Shown here: piece after piece, positions 1 through 8,800 of the stretch | Position numbering within the stretch: position 1 is the first letter of the stretch | Layout: each line of letters starts with the position of its first letter | Source of the DNA: Scilla litardierei | Lineage: Eukaryota > Streptophyta > Magnoliopsida > Asparagales > Asparagaceae | NCBI GenBank assembly: GCA_030789695.1 | Contig: CM061135.1 | Coordinates: forward strand, 106,277,262-106,341,261 | DNA: 64,000 nt | Direction: 5' to 3' | Made by a program: the position numbers and the translations under genes | The notes under the pieces: generated by a model | What the model was told of the DNA's origin: nothing | The model's database searches: none | Seen by the model: the letters and a program-made list of their open reading frames with translations, nothing else

Positions 1-1176
1 AATTGTTTCCATTCTCATTAAAAGATAAAGCTAAAACTGGTTAAATGCCTTACCATCACGTTCTATTACTACATGGATTAAATTGCAGGCTGAGTTCTTA
101 AAGAAATTTTTTCCTATTCATAGGACACATGGATTGAAAAGACAGATCATGAACTTTGTCCAGAAAAGCGAGGAAACATTCTATCAGGCTTTTGAAAGGT
201 TCAATGAGCTATTGCTAGCATGTCCACATAATGGCTTTGACAAAAGCAGGATTATTGGCTTCTACTACGATGGAATGCAACCCCAGATGAAACAATTTGT
301 AGAAATGATGTGCAATGGGGCGATAAAGAGCCAGATGAAGCTTGGATGTACTTGGAGGATATATCAGAGAATGCACAAACTTGGGATACTACTTCAGAGT
401 ACGACATGGGAGGCACATCTGTACCTTCCCAGCCAACACATGGAGGAGTATACAATTTGAAGCCAGAAGATGCGTTGGAGGTAAAAATGGAAGCATGATT
501 ACAAACAAGCTTCAAGCTCTCAATTTGAATGAGGCCAAAATAGTTGAGATAGAGCAGAGTTGTGCACTTTGCGATGTTAGGCCATGACACTGGTACCTGC
601 CCCACACTTCCAGCTTTGAAGAGCATGCTAAGCAATCCAATAGGGGTGAACCAAGTATCCACAAACTACCAAGGCTTCAATTCCAACAACAAGGGGTGGC
701 GCAATAATCCTAACTTAAATTGGGGCCCCAATCAGCAACCTCAACAACAAGCTCTTCCTCAATTTAGACAATCACAATTCAACAACTATCAAGGGGAGAA
801 CCAAAGGAGGGACCAAGAGCCAATGCAACATCAACAGATGCAACCATTTGGAGATGCGCTTCAGTAGCTTATTCAATTGCAGCAAGCCCAAATGCAACAA
901 CAACAGGCTCAGTTTCAGGCCCAACAGACTCAAAACCAACAGATGAGCGAAAGCTTAGCTAGGCTTACGACAACATTGGAGAAAGGTAAGGTACCATCAC
1001 AACCAATTCCGAATCCTAAAATGAGCTCATCTTCTTCTGCAGGTAATAATATGAAGCCTTGCCAAGGCGTGTCCACTCTGAGGAATGGGAAGGAAATTCA
1101 AAAACCTGACCCACCAAGCAGAGAAGCTGAACAAGAGGAGGAAATTCGAAGGCAAGAAGAGGTGCTAAATTTTTGA
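1..1176 (+). pseudogene. Athila-like retrotransposon gag, frameshifted
   Basis: Remnant of a capsid-type gag that would package element RNA. The conserved retrotransposon-gag stretch is readable at about 83-330: FFPIHRTHGLKRQI, then an ETFYQAFERFNELLLACPH motif and GFYYDGM. The frame then changes near 310-330. A zinc knuckle of CX2CX4HX4C form is recoverable around 560-600 (CALC, then GHDTGTC) only across another shift. The tail (660-1176) is rich in Gln and Asn, as in Athila and related gags, and stops at 852-870 interrupt it. It lies about 70 bases upstream of the protease remnant in the same orientation. No intact product is possible from this copy. Confidence 0.75.
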
Positions 1177-1239
1177 AAGAACAGTGCACTATTAAAAGAA
1201 AATTGAATGTGAAGAAAAAAGCATTTTTAACTGAACAGG

Positions 1240-1965
1240 TTAGTTCTTACAACAAAATACACCACCTAAATTTAGAGATCCTGGATCACCCACCATTGCT
1301 TGTACTATTGGCACTAAAAAGATTGGAAATGCTTTATTGGATTTAGGGTTTAGTGTTAATATCTTGCCATATCCCATCTTTGTGCAGCTTGGGTTAGGAG
1401 AGCTAAAACCAACATCTGTCAGATTGCAATTAGCTGATAGATCTATTAAAGTTCCAAAGTGATGTATTGAGGATGTCCTCATTCAAGTAGACAAATTTTA
1501 CTACCCTACAGACTTTATAGTTCTAGACATCCAAGGACCCCAAACTACCAATTCCACTCCCATCATCCTAGGTAGACCGTTCCTTGCAACATGCAATGCT
1601 TTAGTAAATTGTAGGGATGGTCAACTTAAAATCACTTTTGGTAACATGACTTTAGATTTGAATATATTTAATACTGGCAAGTTACCAAGTGTGGATGATG
1701 AGGTTGAAGAGGTAAACACGAGTGACTCATTGGTGGATGATTACATTTACTCTGAATTTTATGGTGATGCTACTATTATTGAAACAATTGTGGAGGATAC
1801 TGATGACATCTTTCTCGTGCAGGAAAATGTGAAGGAACTCAACGCGATATTGGAGCCTAAGTTCGAGGATTTGCCACCAAATGCACCAACTCAAATGTCA
1901 TCTAAAAAGATATCAAATCAAAGATTCAAACAACAAGAACAAAGATACTTTGCTTTGATGTAGAA
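1240..1965 (+). pseudogene. retroelement aspartic protease remnant
   Basis: Retropepsin-like domain that would process the Gag polyprotein. The active site reads LLDLGFSVNILP at about 1335-1370; plant Athila-type proteases normally have LDLGAS, so Ala is replaced by Phe next to the catalytic DLG. Downstream, RLQLADRS and IILGRPFLAT match the flap and the second hydrophobic Gly region. An in-frame TGA lies at 1460-1462. The last segment (1646-1963) is acidic, ends in RYFALM, and is not followed by reverse transcriptase. The match is by motif recognition only; identification as protease is secure, function is lost. Confidence 0.75.
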
Positions 1966-2284
1966 CTTCAATCCAATTACAAGCTTTTAGATCCAAGAGG
2001 GGGCCTAGGGCATGGCCTAACCACTGAAATAATCCCTAAGAAAACATAATGGAACTCCTTCTAATGACGGCTACAAACCTCTTAAATAGCCCCCCAAAAC
2101 CCTAGCAAATAACCCATAAAAACCCTCCGAAACCCACGCCAAAAATCAAATCTGCACATGACTTAAGTTCTGGGCCAGCAGCGACTTGGTCGAGTGGAAA
2201 GTTCACTCGACCGAGTGAGAATTCCTGCAAAAACTCCAGAAAACAACACTCTATCAAAAACAGTCAAAAACTGGTCACTCGGCC
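1966..2284 (+). other. G1 non-coding tail before the LARD insertion
   Basis: No coding sequence is seen. A purine-rich AAGAGGGGG at about 1995-2003 is a possible polypurine tract. From 2185 the sequence carries CTCGACCGAGTG-type palindromes that resume at 11750 on the far side of LARD. Confidence 0.5.
2280..2284. repeat. LARD target-site duplication, left
   Basis: CGGCC directly before TGTAACG; an identical 5-mer follows the element at 11750-11754. Confidence 0.9.
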
Positions 2285-2318
2285 TGTAACGACCACTTTT
2301 CGTCGTACGATGTTCGTG

Positions 2319-2342
2319 CACGTGCTTTTGGCCGTGCACGTG
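2319..2342 (+). promoter_or_regulatory. paired G-box near LTR start
   Basis: Two CACGTG hexamers start at 2319 and 2337, 18 bp apart. Both are extended (GTGCACGTG). The pair recurs in the other LARD LTR and in T1 (34568, 34586), with one site degraded in the solo LTR at 13416. In plants CACGTG is bound by bHLH and bZIP factors, so a U3 enhancer role is inferred. Confidence 0.5.
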
Positions 2343-2871
2343 TTTGTTTTAGACTTTATTTGTTTGTGAACACTTTCGTGTGATATGCCGTTGTGAACGT
2401 CTCTGAGATTATTAAATAGTGGCACTAATTTGGAACGACGCTTCTCGAGTCGTTTTCCCACAATTTAATCTTACTCGATGAGACGTGGCGATTTTCACTT
2501 TTGACGGGAGACGTTTCTAATTTTAGTTTCGTCGTCTGACGTCGAAATTGAGATCCGTCTTCTTAGTTAGCTCACTTTCGACAACACGATCACCCAGATA
2601 TTTATTTTATAATTTTTGGAGTTCATTTGACTACTTTTATACTTTTAACAAGTTTTATAATATTTTTAAAAATTAATTTTTAAATTATTTTCGGCCAAAT
2701 AAAATTTATTTGAGTTTTAAACGTATTAAAGAATTTTTGAGCCAATTTCCAGCTCATTTGGATCGCAGCAAATCCTTGGGTGAGTTGGAGTTGGTTAGAT
2801 TTGAATTTTAAATTATTTTAAACTCCTAATCTCATTAGGATTAGCCCTAGACCTAGTCAACCCCTCTTCAC

Positions 2872-2879
2872 TATATAAA
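2872..2879 (+). promoter_or_regulatory. TATA box of LARD 5' LTR
   Basis: TATATAAA, 587 bp into the LTR, followed by AT-poor sequence. The expected transcription start is near 2900. The same site is at 9388-9395 in the 3' LTR. Confidence 0.65.
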
Positions 2880-2895
2880 CAACCCCTAGGAAGAC

Positions 2896-2915
2896 CTATT
2901 TTCGCAAGAAAATAG
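2896..2915 (+). other. start-site hairpin with GCAA loop
   Basis: CTATTTTC and GAAAATAG form a perfect 8-bp stem closed by GCAA, a GNRA-type tetraloop. It lies 24 bp past the TATA box, so it would be at or near the RNA 5' end. Confidence 0.45.
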
Positions 2916-2943
2916 CCCTAGCCTCTTCCAAAACTCAGATTTG

Positions 2944-2968
2944 ACGTTGCGACGATTCGTCGCAACGT
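2944..2968 (+). repeat. 25-bp perfect palindrome
   Basis: ACGTTGCGACGA, one T, then its exact complement. It is repeated at 9460-9484 in the 3' LTR. T1 LTRs keep a related shorter palindrome (GTCGCAACGTTGCGAC, near 26159 and 33947). Confidence 0.6.
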
Positions 2969-3939
2969 TACGACGAACGGCAGCCGCACGACCGAAGGAA
3001 TCGCCCCCGTTCCCCCGCTCCGACCGAAGCCCAACCCCGCTCACGCTCCGCTCCGCACGCTGCTGCAGCTGCCGCCCCCGTTCCCCCGCTCTGACCGAGA
3101 GAGGCCCTCAGTCAGACCGAGAGCCTCAAGCCCGCACAGCGCCCGCACCAACCCCCGCTTGTCCCCCCGCTCCGCACCGCGCCCGACCGACCCGCTTCTC
3201 CGCACCGACCGGTGTTGCAAGCGTTGCAACATTGCAACATCACGCCCCCCGCATCCAAGCGCCTGACTGAGCCCCTCTCCCGCACTGACCGAGAAGAAAC
3301 CCCGCACCAAGCACCACCCCGCAGCCGCTGCACGCCCCAAACGTCGCAGCCCCGCATTCTCTGTGCACGACCGAGAGAGCTCCCCGCATTTGGCTGAGTA
3401 CGACCGAGAGCAAACGTCGCAACCCCGTACCCGTCGCACCGCTTGCCACCGTGGGCCCCCCAAGTTCTCCAGAGGTATTGTGGGACCCCCAAAGGTCCCT
3501 AGGACTACTATGGGCCCCACCTAGGTGCGTTCTCTTCGACGATTTGCCGCGTACGACGTCGTCGCACGTCGTAGCCCGTCGTCGCACGTGCTAGCTTTGG
3601 AATCTGGAACCGTCGCTCCGGTTGATGCTCTGAACTTTCCAGCGAGGAAACTATATTGGAATCAGGACTTGGAGTACGTTCTCTTATTCCAACCCCCGGC
3701 GTCGCTACCCGACGCTGGTGTAGCTTTCGCGTCGTGTTGAGGTAACGCTTTGCACCCCTAGGACCCCCAACCCATTGCCTGCTAATCAAGACTAAAATCA
3801 GTATTTTTAAAGTATTTTAAATGTTTTAAATTCACTAATCAAGATTAATAATATGGACTTTAGGCCGGTGGACTTGTGCACGTAGGATAATTGTGATTTT
3901 TGGACTCATTGGACGGTGTGCTCAGACGTCGTACTTGTA

Positions 3940-4251
3940 GGCAAGTGAAACTTGCCAACTCTTGTGTAGGGCCATGTTTTTAGGCCACTTCCTTGTTTCT
4001 AGCGTAAAAGAGACTAGTCAGTGAAATGATAGCTGGCTAGACGCCTACTTGATCTAGTTTGACAACGAAACTAGATCCGTCACCTAAATGGATCTAGCTT
4101 GACAACGAAGCTAGATCCAACCCTTTAAACTTGTTGTTCATGCATACTAAACTGTCACGTTTACTTTCCTTATCTGTACGTACTTTTAACTGCCATGCAT
4201 TGCATTCTACATGTCATCCAAGTTGATTGTTGCATTCGTAGCACACGCTAC
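3940..4251 (+). other. ordered LTR hairpin cluster (5' LTR)
   Basis: Hairpin 0 at 3940-3956 (GGCAAGT, loop GAA, ACTTGCC). Hairpin 1 at 4014-4040 (stem CTAGTCAG with CTGGCTAG, loop TGAAATGATAG). Hairpins 2A at 4051-4077 and 2B at 4090-4118 (stems GATCTAGTTT and GGATCTAGCTT, loop containing GACAACG). Hairpin 3 at 4238-4251 (GTAGC, ACAC, GCTAC). The same order occurs in T1 and in both gypsy solo LTRs with changed but still pairing stems. Confidence 0.7.
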
Positions 4252-5222
4252 AATACTTGTACTCCTTGAATACTACTTCCGGGGAAACGGGCCTTATGTG
4301 TTGGTCAAAAGCCAATGCCCGTTTTCCCTGGACCGGCTAGGTGCACCCCTATGCCATACTTGTTAAAAACACTTCCTGGCTCGTGATCCAGAAGCGAGCA
4401 TTACCGTTCGGGGGTAAGGCCCTGGCTCGATACACGTGGAGGGGTAGGGATAAACGTTCACTTGAGCTTAGGAGTGGCCTGATCAGCCCTCTAGCCAAAA
4501 GACGGAATCTCTGTGCACGAGGTGCTTACTTTTCTTGTCTTGTACTTGTCTTGTGAATGATTCATGTAATACTTGTCATCCATGCCATGTTTAAATGCCA
4601 TGCTCGTACTTTACTTTACTTTACCTGTTGCACTCATACTTTAACTGCCATGTCATCGCATTCATGCTAGAACTGCTAGGTTGCTTTACTTGTGCCTACT
4701 TTTAGTTTCTTTGCACAAGTCTCTTGTAGACTTGCTGACATGTGCCCCTTGCTCTTTTGGGTGTCACATGTTAGACCTGAGCCAGAGACCGTTGCTGTGT
4801 ACGTGATGAGTTGCTAACGGTGAGCCTGAGTCCATGTCTGCCTAGGAGGAGTTTTGTGGACACCGGAGACCTTTCTTGGTGATTTTGTTGAGCTTCTTTT
4901 ATTTTAGGTTCTGCTGTTAGTTGTCGGTGCGTGGCACCTTTGTTTCTGCACGCTGTACTTTTGTTGGCCATGTTTGGGCCTTTAGACTCTCTTTTCTTTT
5001 AGCCTGGTGGCTTTTTCTGCGATGTTGGAATTTATTATTATGGATATTATGAGATTTATCTTTTGTCTCATTTTCTTTTATTATCTTTGTTTCGTAATGC
5101 AATTGCAAGGACCTGCTATTATTGTGTAATTGATGCTTATCGGACTTGCAGTTTTGTAGCTTCAAGTCTGAGCGGACCTTCTCACGCTTCGTCTCCACGT
5201 TTTTGGGAAGCGGGGCATGACA

Positions 5223-5249
5223 GGTTTTGTTGGTGGCCCATGCAGGTCC
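5223..5249 (+). other. LARD interior start, primer-binding region
   Basis: Sequence after the 5' LTR contains TGGTGGCCCATGCAGGTCC. T1 (31644-31670) and T2 (58778-58804) have nearly the same segment in the same place. I do not recognise complementarity to plant initiator-Met tRNA, so the primer is unknown. Confidence 0.5.
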
Positions 5250-7033
5250 AGTCTTGCAATTGCGAATTAACGGAACAACGATAATAACAGAATGTCCATT
5301 AAATAAATTGCATCATCCGAGTAATAAGCCCTGAGACTAGTCGTTTTCTTATGACACTAGGAGTAAGAAGGCTTAGTTAGACGTCTGTGCTTGCTAGATA
5401 GAGGCCATGACTGTTATTTAGACTCCCTGTCAGCAATTGATTTAATCGTCGTAGGAGTGACCTTAGGGGTTCTTGTCTAACCCTGACCCTATTAGACCTC
5501 CTAGAATTTCCTTCTGTCGTTCGTTTGGGTCCATCGATTTCGGACCAAGCTGAACGCATTTCATTACCGTCTAGCTCCTTAGAAAGTCTTAGTGCCTAGT
5601 TCCAAATCTTTAGTTGGTCGACCGTAGGAGTTTCCGTAGACTTTCCTGATCCATATCCTAGGCGTATGTATGATTTGATCATCCGACCAATTTCCTTGCC
5701 TCGATTCACGAGATCACCTCATGACGATCGTCGTCAATTTTCAAACATCTCCATTGCAAAACTTGAACCTTCTGAAAGTATTTTTCAATCTTCTCTTCCA
5801 CTAAGTTTAACTTTGTTCAAAATTTTAATATACTTATACTTCATACTCCTTCATTGATTTAAATTTTTAAAACGTTTGTCGGAATTTTTGAATACTAGCT
5901 TATAGTATTTCCCAGCCTATGTTTTTCGTACTTATGCAAATGCGTCGTCCCTTCATATATTAATTTTATTCTGAATCGTACTTTTATTCAACTTGTAATT
6001 TTCCCTCCTGATCTATGCCATTCATATACTTTTCAAGACACATGGAATTTCAGCTTTCAGCAAGTTGGTCTTTGCTCGTCGTTCTCGCTATTTCAGATTT
6101 TTGCAAAATTACTATTTTCATAACCACTTCCTGATTTAGACCCTCCATGATTTGATTTTAAAGACTTGCTATTCGATTTCGATAATTCTACTACTAAGTT
6201 AATATTATTTTTCCGTGCATCATACATACTTTCAACTATTTTTACATCCGTGCCAGACTTGTTGTGCTCGTATATTAAGAACCTTATGTAAATCAGTTTC
6301 TCATTTCTGGCAAACCCTGGTTCTCTAAAAAGTAGTTTCAATGTTGGTTATTTTAAATTTTCCATAGCCTAAAAGTTTTGAAAGAATTTAATATGAGTTT
6401 AAATCCTTCCGTTGCTTGATTTCATTCTTGACTTTCCAAAACTTTTTGACAACATTATATTAAATTACCGACGTATAAATTTTCTAAACCTCGTCCTTAA
6501 TATTCATGTAAATGGTTTTACTTCCTTTTAATCATGATTTTATATAGATCAATGGACCATTTTCTCCTATTATGAATATTCGACTCAAACTTATTTCAAC
6601 TCGCTTTATCGATCTTCAAATATTTTATACAGATGAGGAATTCCAATTTTTTGAAGTACAACAGTTTTCAATTTTGCGTATTTTAGCTTATGCTATTTAC
6701 CCTATTTCTTTTCCCCCTCCTTTATAAGCATCACTACATCTCCCTTTTTCCCTCAACCTAAACATCACCATTGAGTCAATGTTTCGTCTAACCAAGCCGT
6801 CTCCTCGTATTCGTCCTATCTGAGCTCGTGCTTATCGATCCTTCCCTCGTCACGCTTTTGACCTCGACCTCTCTCTAAATTGCTTAGGCTTTAGTGCTCG
6901 TCAATGTCTGTGTCAACTCCAAGTTGTTAGTAGGCCCTTGGACCTTGTGAGGTAGTCGTAGTGCACGTACCTAAGTTGTGTACGTGAGCTTGAATGAGTA
7001 TAACCCCATAGTATATTGATGCTTGCCTATTGT

Positions 7034-7036
<3 letters not shown>

Positions 7037-7075
<39 letters not shown>
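7037..7075. repeat. (TA)n microsatellite
   Basis: About 39 bp of alternating A and T inside the LARD interior. Confidence 0.95.
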
Positions 7076-7076
<1 letters not shown>

Positions 7077-8309
7077 TTGAAGTTATTCGTGATAGTATGA
7101 ACTTGGTTGCGTGTTAGTATTTATAGATTTGTGTGTGGATTAGCTATACCATACTAGGGATGCCTGTGTATATAAGAGTTAGCGTTGGAATATCTAAGTT
7201 GTGTATGTAGTAAGAGATACTTAGAATGGTTGAAATAATTTGATTTGGTGAAGCTATGAGTATGATAGGTGTGATAATAATAAGTGAACGTATAGATAAG
7301 TGAGTAGGCCTATCGAGTGACCTATATACTAGTACGTGTGAGAATGTGCTCGTAGGTAGATATATATTGTGCTTGGACGTAGGAAGTTATGTTTCGTTGC
7401 ATGAGTATATAAGTGATATACATATGGTAGTAGGGTTAAAATTTTGATTGGTATTGTTTGCTTTCGCGGGATGTTGCATGCGTGCATACCGTGAGGTATA
7501 CACGACTATTGCACATCTTAATTATGTATGTATAGATGTGTTAGTATACTAATTATAGGTAGTAGGCTATGGTGTGAATATATATGTTACATATGTGTGA
7601 CTATACGGTGAATGTTTGTACTAGGGAGGGTATTATAAATATGTGGGTGCTGATGTCTGTAATGTTATTATTATGGTATATAGAGTGATTGAACTATGTG
7701 AGTATTACCTGACTAAATATTAAGTGTGATTGACTTATGGTATGCATATGGTTGTATTGGTAGACATATATATAAATATTGGGGTGATATTGGTGTAGTT
7801 ATGAATGCCGTGTTACGTATATGGAATATTCTGATATGTGTATTGAGTCTCACTCAAGCTTGAGTGTGTATACTCTAAGTATATTGAATGTATGTTTGTA
7901 GTTGAATATAGCAATGCTTGATGTATGCATAGTGATAGAAGTGTTTGTGCCTGGTTGTGTTACGCACATGATTGTGGGTCGCTATACCAGTATATAGTTA
8001 TAGGGTTGGTCTTGTGGTATAGTTATTTACTAAGGACTTGCCTGTGTGAACGTATGTGTACTAGCTAAAACTAAGTGTGTAGGTGTGGTAGTTATATACT
8101 GATATGATTGGTATACGTGAATGAAAAGCTAGAGTGTATGGGTGTGCACCATGCACGGGTAAGTATGTGCTTAGTTATAGGAATTGATGACTATGATATA
8201 TGTGGCGTGTCGTAAATACAGTTATAGGACCGTACGTAATGTGAATGTATAGTGAAATGCTTGAATGCATTTGAATGACTATATATATTATGAAACTATA
8301 GTAGTGGTG

Positions 8310-8331
8310 AATATATATATATATATATATA
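8310..8331. repeat. short (TA)n tract
   Basis: About 22 bp of alternating A and T inside the LARD interior. Confidence 0.9.
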
Positions 8332-8787
8332 GTGAAACTTAATTAATAATGGTATGGTGTGACTACATGAGTTGATGTGTTTGGTATTAGATGTGTACTA
8401 GGAACCATTAGAGGGTAGTATACCCTTGATGTTTGTGCATAGGTAGCTACCTATAGGTAGAGCAATGATTGTATTTGCTAAGTGTGAGACTATCCTTATA
8501 TGAGTATCTGAACTATTGTTTTATACTAGGTAGTGGTTATATAAGGGATGTATGTTTATATATATATGATTGAAATACATGTGTGAATTTGACTGACTAT
8601 AATAGGTATAAGTGTATACGTATGTGAATGTATATATATACGTGTTGGTAGTGTTAATGTTTGACTACCTAGTGCGTATATGAGCACCTGTAATGACTAT
8701 ACCTGGTTTGAAATATAATGTGACTTGATTGGGGTAGTTATTAGAGCGACTAGATATATTAGAAAGTCCGAGGACGGACTTTATTCT

Positions 8788-8800
8788 AAGGTGGGGAGGA
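8788..8800 (+). other. LARD polypurine tract
   Basis: AAGGTGGGGAGGA abuts the 3' LTR start TGTAACG. T1 has AAGTTGGGGAGGA in the same position. Confidence 0.8.

Larger units (their letters stand above)
2285..5222 (+). repeat. LARD 5' LTR
   Basis: 2938 bp, TG...CA ends. In order: a paired G-box (2319-2342), an AT-rich stretch, a TATA box (2872), a GC-rich block at about 2941-3740 with CTCTCGGTCAGACCGAGAG-type palindromes, a hairpin cluster (3940-4251) and the CA terminus. The GC-rich block opens long chance reading frames on both strands; none has a recognisable domain and I do not call them genes. Confidence 0.9.
5250..8787 (+). other. LARD non-coding interior
   Basis: No domain-bearing reading frame. 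About 5600-6800 is pyrimidine-rich on the plus strand (C over G). From about 6930 to 8790 it is G, T and A rich with very little C. TA microsatellites lie at 7037-7075 and 8310-8331. I see no RNA gene in it. Confidence 0.6.

Noticed and set aside
252..662. 136-codon minus-strand frame
   Set aside because: Antisense to recognisable gag; no domain.
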